From Pedobacter sp. JY14-1 (GTDB taxonomy: Bacteria; Bacteroidota; Bacteroidia; Sphingobacteriales; Sphingobacteriaceae): a stretch of 64,000 nt of DNA. The notes beneath the pieces were generated by a model. It saw only the letters and a list, made by a program, of their open reading frames with translations, was not told the DNA's origin and did not search any database. Where the stretch lies: positions 872,353 through 936,352 of the forward strand of contig NZ_JARJHU010000003.1 in the NCBI RefSeq assembly GCF_029269825.1. The letters run 5' to 3'. The stretch's first letter is position 1. Every line of letters begins with the position of its first letter. This document shows positions 7,242 to 16,758 of this stretch, one piece after another. The position numbers and the translations under genes were made by a program.

Positions 7242-9884
7242 TTATTTTTTCTGTTCAGAAAGGAATGTGATCAATGATGCGAACTCTTCGTAAGACAGCG
7301 AATTGGCAAGTCCTTCAGGCATCATGGACGTTTCCAGCTCCTTCCGTGTGGCAATGTCTGAGGTTTTGATGTTGCTCACCTGTCCTGCAATGTCGCGAAG
7401 GGTAACCTTGCCCGCTGTTTCGGCAGTTACAAAGCCCATATAAGTCTTGTCATCTTTTGTCGTAATCATTACTGTGGCAAAGCCTTGTGAAATTGATGCG
7501 TTTGGCTTCAGGATGGATTCCGCAATATGCTCGCGACTCATGATTGATCCAATCTGCCCCATGAAAGGCCCTTTCAGCGGTTCGCCCTTGCTCAGGCTAT
7601 GACAGGCAACACAGCCTTGCTTAGTGAAAATACCTTTGCCCAGGGCCGGATTGCCTTTAATCTTTGCCATAGCCAGCATGATATCTTCTATAGAAGACTC
7701 GCCGATCTGCCCCTTTTTGTTTCTGATCTTTTCCAGGTCGATCTTATCTTCCACTTTGGCTACCGGTTTTTCCTCAACACTGAATTCAGGTATTTCCATC
7801 TGGTATTTTTCATTAAGATCGATGAAGAAGGTCTTGCCGGCAGTGCCTGATTTTCCTGCCTCAGCCAGCATAAACTGTCTGATGGCGGCAGAGCCTGCCC
7901 ATTCTACGGCATCATAATAGGGGCCATGACCGTCTGGCCGGGTAGACCACCAGGTCTCTGCGGTATAGGGAGCCTCCGTCTTATACGTTCTTGCTAGTGT
8001 ATTGATGATCGCAGTCTTCAGATTCTGGTCATTGCTCTTCTGATAGGCTGTGATCAGGCTGCTAACTGCTTTCTGGTCATGCACATAACGCAGTACCCAT
8101 AGTGCCAGTGTAGCGTTTTCAGTACCTACTGCATTCAAACACGCATCGGTCGCATTCAGCTCCAAAAGTGCCTGTACGGCAAGGTGAGCAGGAATGATCG
8201 CCGAGTTCGGCGTTGCATGAGGACCTTCAGTATCTTTGGCCGGGGCTGCAAACGAGCTGGGTACCTTTACCCCCAGCAGTGCAGGAATTGCTTCGGCCTT
8301 ACCCAGACGGCCCAGGCCGATAATGGCAGCAGCCTGTATCCTAGGTGAGTTGTCTTTAAGCCCCTCCAGGAATGGCTGTACGGGCACACTCGGTGCATTG
8401 GCCTTCCGGTCTGCAAGTGCACGCAGGGCAAATTCCCTTACCTCAGGTTCTGCTGTCAGTTTTACCAGATTTACGGTGCCTTGTGCCCCCGCGGCCTGTG
8501 CATATGTAAAGATACCGGCTACACGGTTATACAGAGGGAGAGATCTGTCGGCGGCAATAATCCACGATGCCTTTGCAGCATCAGCCGGTTTGCGGCTCAG
8601 CAATTCCTGCTGGGCATTCAGCCTGGCTACGGAGCTATTCGATTTCAGCAGTTCGCTGAGTTTTTTTACCGGTGCCTTTTTCAGATCTGGAAATGCAGTG
8701 TATTGCCAGCCCTTTGGAACGGCTCTGACAATAAAGCCTTTATCCGGACTGCCGGAATAACCCGCACCATCCCAGGCAGAAAGGTACAGTCGGCCAGAGC
8801 CGTCAACATCCAGGTCAGTGATCTGGTTCAGCTTGATAAAGTTTTCGTCCTTTTGCGTAAAGCTCGCGCCGTCAGGTGTTACACGGTGAAGGTAAAGAAA
8901 GCTGTTTCCCCAATCTGCCATCATCGGTACATGATTATATTGCTCTGGCCAGGTCGGCTCATCCATGAAAAGACAGCCTGTACCTGAGCCTCCGCCTACA
9001 TCGACCAGGCCAGGCAGAATCTCTTCTGTAAAATGCTTGAACAATAACGGGTAGCCATACTCTCCTGACTGGATATGGTGACTAAAGCGGATATTCCAGC
9101 CACCTCCGTCGTTCGTATTGTCACGGGTAAAGATGTTCATGTAGGGGTCGATGGCCACGTCATAAATATTACGTGTACCATGTGTATAGGTTTCCATTTC
9201 AGTTCCGTCCGGCCTTACCCGTACGATACCGCCACCATGCATGGTTAGTTTTTTGCCGTTACGGTCCACAGCATTATAAAAGCCGAAGTCCCCGACAGCA
9301 ATATAGATCCAGCCATCTATGCCCATCCGGATTCCGTTGGTGGCATGGTCGGTGCCCCGGCTCTGCAGGAATTTCGGGGCGCTGATGTGTTCGATCAAGG
9401 GCTTGGAAGGGCCATCGGCTACGCCGTCATTGTTTTTGTCTTCAAACACGACCAGGTCCATGCCGGTAGCAATTCCCTTCTCGAAAACGGTATGGAGTAC
9501 AAAAACTTTGTCGCCCATAGCAATAATTCCTCTGGGATTGTCTACCGCGGCAAACTCGGTGTGGCTTTCCGGCTTTCCGTCGTTGTCTTTGTCAATCAGC
9601 TTGATGATGCTGCCTTTCCCCGGGTCTTTGCCCAGTGAACCGATCTGGTCTACACCTACAAATACTTCGCCGGTAGCTGCCACAGCAAGACATGCGGGAC
9701 TTGGTGTAAGGTCGGAACCGGCAAAATTGTTCAGTATCAGCGCTCCCGGCCAGCTGGAAGCATTGCGTGGTGTATCGGCCTGAATGCTCAGCGCCTGGTG
9801 TGTTTCGGTGTTAAAACCCATGCGTGCTGCAAAACCCAGCAGCAGCAGGAAGGAGTAGATGAGTAAAAGGTTGATCTTAAACAT
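7242..9884 (-). CDS. secreted beta-propeller / HEAT-repeat / heme c protein (PVC-type heme-binding family)
   Basis: About 880 residues from MFKINLLLIY, which begins a hydrophobic export signal; the frame upstream to 9944 lacks such a feature. Three modules follow. A sorbosone/glucose dehydrogenase-like propeller holds GSLGKDPGKGSIIKLIDKDN and GTDHATNGIRMGIDGWIYIA. A middle helical part resembles HEAT repeats (IQAAAIIGLGRLGKAEAIPA). A C-terminal cytochrome c-like domain has a single CVACH heme site in FTKQGCVACHSLSKGEPLKG and the usual trailer around TKDDKTYMGFVTAET. Such proteins are common in Planctomycetes and Bacteroidota and are presumed periplasmic sugar or polyol dehydrogenases passing electrons to heme c. 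Substrate and electron acceptor are unknown. It is transcribed alone from 9942-9949. Confidence 0.85.
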   Translation of the reverse strand: MFKINLLLIYSFLLLLGFAARMGFNTETHQALSIQADTPRNASSWPGALILNNFAGSDLTPSPACLAVAATGEVFVGVDQIGSLGKDPGKGSIIKLIDKDNDGKPESHTEFAAVDNPRGIIAMGDKVFVLHTVFEKGIATGMDLVVFEDKNNDGVADGPSKPLIEHISAPKFLQSRGTDHATNGIRMGIDGWIYIAVGDFGFYNAVDRNGKKLTMHGGGIVRVRPDGTEMETYTHGTRNIYDVAIDPYMNIFTRDNTNDGGGWNIRFSHHIQSGEYGYPLLFKHFTEEILPGLVDVGGGSGTGCLFMDEPTWPEQYNHVPMMADWGNSFLYLHRVTPDGASFTQKDENFIKLNQITDLDVDGSGRLYLSAWDGAGYSGSPDKGFIVRAVPKGWQYTAFPDLKKAPVKKLSELLKSNSSVARLNAQQELLSRKPADAAKASWIIAADRSLPLYNRVAGIFTYAQAAGAQGTVNLVKLTAEPEVREFALRALADRKANAPSVPVQPFLEGLKDNSPRIQAAAIIGLGRLGKAEAIPALLGVKVPSSFAAPAKDTEGPHATPNSAIIPAHLAVQALLELNATDACLNAVGTENATLALWVLRYVHDQKAVSSLITAYQKSNDQNLKTAIINTLARTYKTEAPYTAETWWSTRPDGHGPYYDAVEWAGSAAIRQFMLAEAGKSGTAGKTFFIDLNEKYQMEIPEFSVEEKPVAKVEDKIDLEKIRNKKGQIGESSIEDIMLAMAKIKGNPALGKGIFTKQGCVACHSLSKGEPLKGPFMGQIGSIMSREHIAESILKPNASISQGFATVMITTKDDKTYMGFVTAETAGKVTLRDIAGQVSNIKTSDIATRKELETSMMPEGLANSLSYEEFASLITFLSEQKK

Positions 9885-9941
9885 GGTTTTGGTTATAGTC
9901 CCTGGCGGGAAATAGTGATTAGTGTGTGTTTTTGGTACTAT

Positions 9942-9949
9942 CAAACTTA
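9942..9949 (-). promoter_or_regulatory. -7 promoter element TAAGTTTG
   Basis: An exact TAnnTTTG on the minus strand, about 55 nt before the ATG at 9884 of the propeller/heme c gene. No convincing -33 TTG is seen. Confidence 0.45.
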
Positions 9950-9983
9950 CTATTTTTTGGCGATAATTCTACAGATGTTCATG

Positions 9984-10040
9984 CATGAAACACCGTTGTA
10001 CTTACCAGGAACTTACAATAAGGTATTACCGGTGTTTCAT
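9984..10040. repeat. inverted repeat ATGAAACACCG / CGGTGTTTCAT
   Basis: Two perfect 11-bp arms (9984-9994 and 10030-10040) with a 35-bp spacer, between the divergent propeller and DUF92 genes. A related ATGAAACCCGG occurs at about 10088. The spacer is long for a terminator; a protein-binding site or the base of a structured RNA are both possible. Confidence 0.5.
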
Positions 10041-10178
10041 ACAGGCGCTTTGCAGCATTCTGGCGGAAATAGCCGAACCAAACCCGTATGAAACCCGGTC
10101 CAATGCCGTAGCGAAGGGGCTAAGCATTGCAAGGTATTAAGCCGGAAAAGCTTAGCTTTACCTGGAAAAGTCAGGTTT

Positions 10179-10883
10179 ATGGATATGATTTTATTGACGC
10201 TCTGCCTGGTATTCCTGATGGTGGTCTGTGTTAGGAAACAAAAACTGACTACCGGAGGTGCCTTTGCCGCGGGATTAGTAGGGGCACTGGTGTATCTTGC
10301 CTCAGGCTGGAATGGACTGCTGATGTTGCTTGGCTTCTTCCTGGTCAGTGTCTGGGCAACTGCACACGGCCGGGCAAAGAAAGTGGCAGCGGGTGAGGTG
10401 CATTCGGGCAGGCGTAATGCAGGTCAGGTCCTGGCAAACGGGGGAGTAGCTGCGCTGATGGCAATCGCCATGATCACAGATCGGGTGCATGATGAGATGT
10501 ACCTGTTAATGATGGCGGCGAGCCTTGCCTCGGCACTATCTGATACCTTATCTTCAGAATTGGGTATGGTCTACGGACGAAGGTTTTATCATATACTGAA
10601 CCTCAGGCCTGGTGTCAGGGGAACAGATGGCGTCATTAGCCTTGAAGGTACGCTTGCCGGGCTGGCCGGGTCTGCCCTCGTAGCATTGATCTTCGCAGGC
10701 TGGAGTCTCCAGGCCTTATTAACAGCACTGGCGGGTATGGCGGGCAATTTTGCCGACTCATTGCTGGGTGATCTGCTGGAACGCAAAGGCCATATTGGTA
10801 ATGATCTGGTGAATTTTCTAAATACGCTTGTTGCAGCGTTGGTCGTACTGGGGCTTTTTCTTGCCACACAAGCGTTTGCGTAA
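10179..10883 (+). CDS. DUF92 family integral membrane protein
   Basis: A 234-residue polytopic protein with about six hydrophobic helices. It carries the family features: the N-terminal [20 protein letters not shown], the loop [20 protein letters not shown] and the C-terminal [20 protein letters not shown] with its conserved acidic residues. The DUF92/TMEM19 family includes plant VTE6 phytyl-phosphate kinase, so a role with prenyl or phytyl phosphates is possible, but bacterial members are uncharacterised. It stands alone, with TAGCTTTA (10153-10160) as a near-match promoter element and an AT-rich hairpin at its stop codon. Confidence 0.85.
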   Translation: MDMILLTLCLVFLMVVCVRKQKLTTGGAFAAGLVGALVYLASGWNGLLMLLGFFLVSVWATAHGRAKKVAAGEVHSGRRNAGQVLANGGVAALMAIAMITDRVHDEMYLLMMAASLASALSDTLSSELGMVYGRRFYHILNLRPGVRGTDGVISLEGTLAGLAGSALVALIFAGWSLQALLTALAGMAGNFADSLLGDLLERKGHIGNDLVNFLNTLVAALVVLGLFLATQAFA

Positions 10884-10902
10884 AAGATTTATACAATCTT
10901 TT
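10882..10902 (+). terminator. AT-rich terminator of the DUF92 gene
   Basis: AAAAGATT pairs with AATCTTTT over a 5-nt loop and overlaps the stop codon (10881-10883). The stem is perfect but A/T-rich, so its strength is uncertain. Confidence 0.45.
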
Positions 10903-11035
10903 GGCATTTACAGTCCGACTTGCTTTATATTTACGAAATGCAAGCGGTTTTTATCTGCTGACCGGCATCTTTCCGGGAAGGGCAATAATGACCTGATAAC
11001 TAAACAAAATACAACTGACCAAACTAGAACCACAC

Positions 11036-12298
11036 ATGCCAAATCAAAGCAGAACATCCGGAATACCTCCAATTGCAATCATAGGCGCCTTATTCTTCAT
11101 TTTCGGGTTTGTTACCTGGTTAAACTCCGTATTGATCCCTTATCTGAAGATTGCCTGTGAGCTGACCAATTTTGAGTCTTATCTCGTAGCTTTTGCTTTT
11201 TATATTGCCTATTTTGTTATGGCGCTGCCTTCCGCATGGGTACTGAAGATGACCGGATTTAAAAATGGCATGGCAGTGGGCCTGGTGATCATGGCGGTAG
11301 GCGCACTGCTGTTTATCCCCGCGGCCCTGAGTCGTACCTATATGCTGTTCCTGCTGGGACTTTTTGTGCAGGGTACCGGCCTTGCGGTGCTGCAAACTGC
11401 TTCTAATCCGTACATTACGATATTGGGTCCCGTAGAGAGCGCAGCCAGGCGGATCAGTATCATGGGTATATGTAATAAGGTCGCAGGTGCGATAGCACCT
11501 ATATTGCTGGGTGCGGTCACGCTGAAAGATGCTGATGGTGTTATTGCCCGGGTAGCTACCGCAAACGCTGTGGAAAAGGCTGCCGAGCTGGATGCCCTTG
11601 CCCATAAGGTAATCTGGCCCTATGTGGCCATAATAGCAGTACTAGTGGTACTTGCCGTATTGATCTATTTTTCCGGCCTGCCTGAGGTAGATACTGAGAA
11701 AGAAGAAGGTGAAGTTGCACAGGCAAATACCAACAAGACCAGCATTATGCAGTTTCCGCATTTGTTACTAGGCGCATTTACGCTGTTCTTATATGTAGGT
11801 GTTGAAGTAATGGCCGGAGATACGGTTATTGCGTACGGTGCGACCAAGGGTATTGCTTTATCTGAGGCTAAATTCTTTACTACCTATACGCTGATCAGCA
11901 TGATCGTGGGTTATATCGTTGGTATCATCTGTATCCCAAGATTTTTCAGTCAGCAAACCGCGCTGAAGGGGTCTGCGGTACTGGGCGTTATATTTTCGCT
12001 GGCTGCCATCTTTTCAGGTGGTTATACTTCGGTACTTATGATTTCCTTACTCGGGCTGGCCAATTCACTGATGTGGCCGGCGATATGGCCACTGGCCATT
12101 GATGGTCTGGGCCGCTTTACCAAGACCGGGGCTTCACTGCTGATCATGGGTATTTCCGGCGGTGCGCTGCTGCCCCTGCTTTATGGCTATCTGACCGATG
12201 TGGTCAATGCACAGCAGGCTTACTGGATCATGGTGCCCTGCTACCTGGTAATCTGGTATTATGCGGTTTATGGCCATAAACTCAGGTCCCGTTCATAA
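11036..12298 (+). CDS. sugar MFS transporter, FucP/GluP type
   Basis: A 420-residue protein with about 12 hydrophobic segments, of the fucose/glucose-galactose proton symporter branch of the major facilitator superfamily. The typical N-terminal part reads FGFVTWLNSVLIPYLKIACE and FYIAYFVMALPSAWVLKMTG; the conserved GLAVLQTASNPYITILGP and the C-terminal LANSLMWPAIWPLAIDGLGR are also present. It imports a hexose or deoxyhexose across the inner membrane; the actual sugar is not evident, since no catabolic gene adjoins it. The start MPNQSRTSGI is followed directly by the first membrane helix. A possible promoter, TATATTTA, lies about 100 nt upstream. Confidence 0.92.
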   Translation: MPNQSRTSGIPPIAIIGALFFIFGFVTWLNSVLIPYLKIACELTNFESYLVAFAFYIAYFVMALPSAWVLKMTGFKNGMAVGLVIMAVGALLFIPAALSRTYMLFLLGLFVQGTGLAVLQTASNPYITILGPVESAARRISIMGICNKVAGAIAPILLGAVTLKDADGVIARVATANAVEKAAELDALAHKVIWPYVAIIAVLVVLAVLIYFSGLPEVDTEKEEGEVAQANTNKTSIMQFPHLLLGAFTLFLYVGVEVMAGDTVIAYGATKGIALSEAKFFTTYTLISMIVGYIVGIICIPRFFSQQTALKGSAVLGVIFSLAAIFSGGYTSVLMISLLGLANSLMWPAIWPLAIDGLGRFTKTGASLLIMGISGGALLPLLYGYLTDVVNAQQAYWIMVPCYLVIWYYAVYGHKLRSRS

Positions 12299-12385
12299 TT
12301 TCGGGAGATTGAACGAAATGAACACTTTCATCAGTACCTGAAATCTTCACTGAAGTGCTATTTTAAGGGTATTGAATGAGCAAGT

Positions 12386-13905
12386 GTGGCGTTTTTAAGA
12401 CTGAATAACATATCCATTTCCAGGAAACTGTACTTTACGATCGGGTTTACGGCTTTGCTTGTGACGATCGAACTGTGTACGTTGTGGTTTGCAATAACGA
12501 CATTGTCTGCGGTCCGGTCTTATGTAAGCGGAGAAGGCCTTTGGTCCAAGGCGCAGAAGGATGCGGTCATGAACCTGCGGAGATATGCCCAAACGCAAGA
12601 TGAAAATGACTACGAGGAGTTTAAGCGTTTTCTGGAGGTACCCTACGGGGACAAAGCCGCCAGGCTGGAACTGATGAAGTCCATGCCTGATTTTGAAAAG
12701 CCAGGCAGCATTTTATCCAGGGCCGGAACCATCCGGATGATGTCGATGGAATGATCAACCTGTTGATGCGTTTCCATGACGTAAGTTACCTGAAGAGGGC
12801 CTTTACCGCATGGGCGAATGCAGAACCCGCGCTGGAAAAACTGATCGTGATCGGCGAAAACCTCCACGATCTTGTCGCACAAGGTGCGGATCAGGACGAA
12901 ATACAGGTGTTGCTGAAGGAGGTTGATTATATCAACGTACAACTGACCGGATTAGAGGATAATTTTTCCTATACACTTGGCGAAGGGGCCCGCTGGCTGG
13001 AGGGACTCATATTAAAGGTAGTCATGGCATTGTCGCTGACAATTGGAACGGCAACTGTACTGTTATCGGTTTCCATCAATCGGAATCTGAAAAAGGGCGT
13101 GGACGCAATTATTGAAGGTTCAGCAAGGGTAGGAAGCGGTTTACTGTCTGAGCGTGTGCAAGTATTTTCTTCAGATGAGATCGGAATGGTCGCAATGGCA
13201 TTTAATGAAATGACGGCAACTGTAGAGCGGAATAAAAATGCCCGGCGCGAATTCCTGCTGAACATGAGCCACGAAGTACGTACGCCGATGAACGCAATAC
13301 TTGGCTTTTCCCGGCATTTGATCGAGACAGAATATAATAAAGAACGTAGACAGTCTCTGCAACTGATCATTGAGTCTGGTGACCGTTTGCTGCAGGCACT
13401 GAATAAGGCACTTGAGCAACTGGAAATAGAGAAAGGGGGCGCTGTCATGCAAACAGTGGAAGCGACGATGTATGAGGAGCGCAATGAGGACTGGGGGAAG
13501 GGGGTCAGGGTACTGGTCGTGGAGGACAATGAGATCAACCTGATGCTGGTTCAGAAACTGCTGGAAAAGCGTGGATTCGAAGTTCTGGCAGCTGAAAATG
13601 GCAGGGTTGCCCTGCAAAGGCTTGAAGAAGCGGGGGCAGATATCGTACTGATGGACTTGCAGATGCCAGAGATGGATGGTTACGAGGCAAGCAGCAGGAT
13701 CCGGGGTTTGCCTTCGGAAAAAGCAGCGGTACCCATCATTGCAATGACTGCGCATACTGTGACAGGTGACCGGGAGCGTTGCCTGGAAATCGGAATCAAT
13801 GAATACATATCCAAACCGTACAGGGCGGCAGAACTTTACAGCAAGCTTTCTGAAGCCCTGTATGGCAGGTCATCTATTTCAGCAGGTCAAGCACCTGGGC
13901 CGTAG
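12386..13905 (+). pseudogene. frameshifted sensor protein: membrane sensor, HAMP, HisKA, receiver; no ATPase domain
   Basis: Two overlapping frames (12386-12754 and 12751-13905) make one protein of about 506 residues. In the first frame the sequence runs to PDFEK and then degenerates. The other frame takes over as ARQHFIQGRNHPDDVDGM, so one G appears to be missing near 12700. Domains in order: a membrane helix, an extracytoplasmic helical sensor region (EGLWSKAQKDAVMNLRRYAQ), a second membrane helix, HAMP, HisKA with NMSHEVRTPMNAILGF, then directly a receiver domain with VEDNEINLMLVQKLL and the phospho-acceptor in DIVLMDLQMPEMDGYEA. The HATPase_c domain is absent, so it cannot autophosphorylate. 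A sequencing error is possible. The GTG start follows an in-frame stop at 12377. Confidence 0.75.
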
Positions 13906-14335
13906 CATTTTTAGTGTCTACTTTTTTAATGATATGGGCAATGTTGCCATTCTCGTCGATAATAAAGGTGCTGCGGTTGGTACCCATATAAGTCTTTCCG
14001 TACATATTTTTTTCTCCCCATACACCATAGGCTTCCACAATCTTTTTGTCGGTATCTGCGAGCAGGGTAAACGGAAGACTGTATTTGCTGGCAAATTTAT
14101 GGTGTGATTTTTCATCGTCTACGCTTACGCCAAGCACGACGATACCCTTGGCGCTGAGGCCCTGGTAGTTGTCGCGGTAGTCGCACGCTTCTGCTGTACA
14201 GCCCGGAGTGTCGTCCTTAGGATAGAAATAAAGCACGACAGTCTTCCCTGCAAACTGTCCGAGGGATACCGTGTTACCATGCTGGTCTGTTGAGGTGAAA
14301 TCGGGGGCCTTCTGGCCTTCTTTTAATTCGCTCAT
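13874..14335 (-). CDS. bcp: thioredoxin-dependent thiol peroxidase (Bcp family peroxiredoxin)
   Basis: A 153-residue 2-Cys peroxiredoxin. The peroxidatic Cys46 and resolving Cys51 lie in YPKDDTPGCTAEACDYRD, the BCP/PrxQ arrangement. It reduces hydrogen peroxide and organic or fatty-acid hydroperoxides in the cytoplasm, using thioredoxin. Length and start (MSELKEGQKAPDF) are typical. It lies directly downstream of the M23 peptidase gene (5 bp), so co-transcription is likely, and its last 32 bp overlap the end of the convergent sensor gene. Confidence 0.95.
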   Translation of the reverse strand: MSELKEGQKAPDFTSTDQHGNTVSLGQFAGKTVVLYFYPKDDTPGCTAEACDYRDNYQGLSAKGIVVLGVSVDDEKSHHKFASKYSLPFTLLADTDKKIVEAYGVWGEKNMYGKTYMGTNRSTFIIDENGNIAHIIKKVDTKNATAQVLDLLK

Positions 14336-14340
14336 GATGT

Positions 14341-16059
14341 TTATCTGTAAAAAGTAATGGAATAGTTCCTGGTGTTGTCCTTCATATCTGTAACCACCAG
14401 CTCGAGCCTATGTTTGCCCGGACCTGTATTTTCGTCAAAGGTATGCCAAAGGCCGGCAGTCTTGGTATCAAATTCCATTAGTACCCAACGTCCGTCAATG
14501 TAACCGTTAAAGCTCTTGATGCCAGACAGGTTATCGCTTATCCGGAAGGACATTTTGCTGAGGCCGGCCATACGTTTACCTTCCGAAATGTTAAGCGGGC
14601 TTACAGAGGGCGCGATGGTATCTAATGCGATAAAGAAGCTGCCGAAGTTCCGGGGGCTTGTCTTGATGTAACCATCTTCATAGGCTCCGCCCTGCGAGAC
14701 CCTGTTTGTATTAACGATCAGTGCTTTTTCCCGGTATTTTTCAGGCACTGCGTCTGCCCTGATCCAGAGCTGGAACCCATTATGCAGCGGGGTAAGCTTG
14801 TTGTGTACCTGGTGTATACCGGAATAGGCCCCGGCAGCAGAATTGGGTAATTTCTTGTAAACGAAGCTCAGGTCGTCATAAAGGCTGCCTTTTGGGATGA
14901 TGACCCTAATATCTTCGGTGTTGTATTCATTGGCTGTGGCATACGAAAAGGCAGGCTGACCGGAACTGCCGGCTGCAGGAAGAGGAGCGTCATCGGCACC
15001 GGCCTGAACCTGGAAACTGAGGCTGCTTTTATTGCCTTTTGCATCAGTAACAATATATTTAAGCTCATGTAACTTTCCGTCATTGAACAGCATGCGCCCG
15101 TTATTGACCAGGTTGCTGTAAATGCCGAGAGGGTTGCCCGGATCGACAAAGCTTTTTTGTATAGAACGTTTGGTATTGAGCCATGCGGGGTAATCAATGT
15201 GAGCGTTAATGGCCTTGCTGTTTTCGAACTGGAAACGTTCAAGTGCTGAGATACAGACCGGTGTACCATCCAGCTGTAATTCTATGGAATATACGCCATT
15301 GAGTCCGGAAGCGCCGTTGTGCCTGTCGGTCGTCACAATACCGAACCCGGTCTCACCGCTGAGCTGTAAGGCCGGACCAGACAACCGGTAATTGCCCGCA
15401 CTTCCGGTTACCTGGTGCAGCTGCTTGGGGGTAAATTCGTTAAATGGCCTGTGGCCGAGCCGGTAGCTGTAAATAGCGTAGATCACCGGTGGGATATCAT
15501 CCGGAATGTCTATACCAAAGAACTGCGGGTTAATGGTGGCTTCGTTTTTTGTATCCCTGATCTCGAAATGCAGGTGTGGCCCGCCCGAGCTCCCGGTATT
15601 TCCTGAATAAGCGATGATCTCGCCCTTATGTACAGGAATCAGCAGCGCGTTTGGGAATTCGTCGATTTCGTAGGATTTCTTTTGATATTGAAGGGCTTTG
15701 ACCTCACGGGCGATTTTTGGGTTGAAGCGCTGCAGATGGCCGTATACCGAGGTGTAACCGTTGGGGTGATTGATGTAAAGCGCAAGCCCGAAACCACTGT
15801 TCTGCACGCGGAGCCTGGAAATATACCCGTCGGCTATTGCATACACAGGATAACCCTGGCGCTGGTTTGTCCGGAAATCGATACCAGAATGAAAGTGGTT
15901 CGCCCGTAGTTCCCCAAAGGATCCTGCCAGCGCTGGCGGTGTAATGTCCAGGGGCCGCCTAAAGTCAGTAAGCGGGTACTTATTTCCGCTATAGATATGC
16001 TGAGCATTTAATTTCAGGTATGCGCCTGCGAACAGGATGAACAGTAAGGGAAGTTTCAT
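14341..16059 (-). CDS. secreted M23 family metallopeptidase
   Basis: A 572-residue exported protein with signal peptide MKLPLLFILFAGAYLKLNAQ. The LytM/M23 zinc site is complete: HSGIDFRTN supplies the first His and Asp, and GGPHLHFEIRD the HxH. The catalytic domain occupies roughly residues 45-190. The remaining 380 residues are a beta-rich C-terminal region of unknown function, far longer than in plain endopeptidases. M23 enzymes cut peptidoglycan cross-bridges or act as scaffolds; the intact site suggests an active enzyme in the periplasm. It lies 6 bp after the FAH-family gene. Confidence 0.9.
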   Translation of the reverse strand: MKLPLLFILFAGAYLKLNAQHIYSGNKYPLTDFRRPLDITPPALAGSFGELRANHFHSGIDFRTNQRQGYPVYAIADGYISRLRVQNSGFGLALYINHPNGYTSVYGHLQRFNPKIAREVKALQYQKKSYEIDEFPNALLIPVHKGEIIAYSGNTGSSGGPHLHFEIRDTKNEATINPQFFGIDIPDDIPPVIYAIYSYRLGHRPFNEFTPKQLHQVTGSAGNYRLSGPALQLSGETGFGIVTTDRHNGASGLNGVYSIELQLDGTPVCISALERFQFENSKAINAHIDYPAWLNTKRSIQKSFVDPGNPLGIYSNLVNNGRMLFNDGKLHELKYIVTDAKGNKSSLSFQVQAGADDAPLPAAGSSGQPAFSYATANEYNTEDIRVIIPKGSLYDDLSFVYKKLPNSAAGAYSGIHQVHNKLTPLHNGFQLWIRADAVPEKYREKALIVNTNRVSQGGAYEDGYIKTSPRNFGSFFIALDTIAPSVSPLNISEGKRMAGLSKMSFRISDNLSGIKSFNGYIDGRWVLMEFDTKTAGLWHTFDENTGPGKHRLELVVTDMKDNTRNYSITFYR

Positions 16060-16065
16060 GGATGA

Positions 16066-16677
16066 TTATTTGATGTCGAAACTGAGCAGTTGCGTCCCGT
16101 TGAGGCTGGCTTCCAGGTGGTCGCCCTGCTGAACACGGCCCACGCCTTCGGGTGTCCCGGTAAAAATGAGGTCGCCCTTTTTCAGGGTAATGTACCGGGA
16201 TACAAAGGAAATGATATGTTCGAAAGAGAACAGCAAATTGGCAGTGTTGCCCTGCTGTCTCGTTTCTCCGTTAATCTGCAGGTCGAAATGGATGCCGTAA
16301 ATGTCGGGGATACCAGATTTAGGTAGGAACGGGCTGATGGCAGCGGAATTGTCAAAGGCTTTGGCCAATTCCCAGGGCAGGCCCTGTTCCTTATGTTTTG
16401 CCTGGATGTCACGGGCGGTAAAATCTACGCCCAGGCCGAGCTCTTCATAATAATTATGGGCAAATTTTTCTGCGATATGCTTGCCTTCCCTGCTGATCTT
16501 GAGCACAACTTCCAGTTCATAATGGATATCGGCTGAAAAGTCCGGCAGATAGAAGGGGCGGTTGTCCTTTAATGCTGCGGTATCAGGTTTGAGAAAGATG
16601 ACGGGCTGGCCAGGTACTGGATTATTGAGTTCCCTCGCATGTGCTGCGTAATTACGTCCTACGGCAATTATCTTCAT
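16066..16677 (-). CDS. fumarylacetoacetate hydrolase family protein
   Basis: A 203-residue compact FAH-fold protein. The N-terminal part has KIIAVGRNYAAHARELN and FLKPDTAALKDN; metal ligands are in DIHYELEVVLKI and GLGVDFTARDIQ; the C-terminal signature is GDLIFTGTPEGVGRV. Small members of this family act as acylpyruvate hydrolases or oxaloacetate decarboxylases, sometimes in breakdown of aromatic compounds. Nothing nearby indicates an aromatic pathway, so it may be a housekeeping repair enzyme. A near-match -7 element (TATTTTAG, 16707-16700 on the minus strand) precedes it, and the M23 and bcp genes probably share its transcript. Confidence 0.9.
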   Translation of the reverse strand: MKIIAVGRNYAAHARELNNPVPGQPVIFLKPDTAALKDNRPFYLPDFSADIHYELEVVLKISREGKHIAEKFAHNYYEELGLGVDFTARDIQAKHKEQGLPWELAKAFDNSAAISPFLPKSGIPDIYGIHFDLQINGETRQQGNTANLLFSFEHIISFVSRYITLKKGDLIFTGTPEGVGRVQQGDHLEASLNGTQLLSFDIK

Positions 16678-16758
16678 AGTGTTATACTGGAGAATGCTGC
16701 TAAAATAGACATTCCTGCGCTTAAATCCTTAGAAGAAGGAATAAAACCGGGGGGCTGT

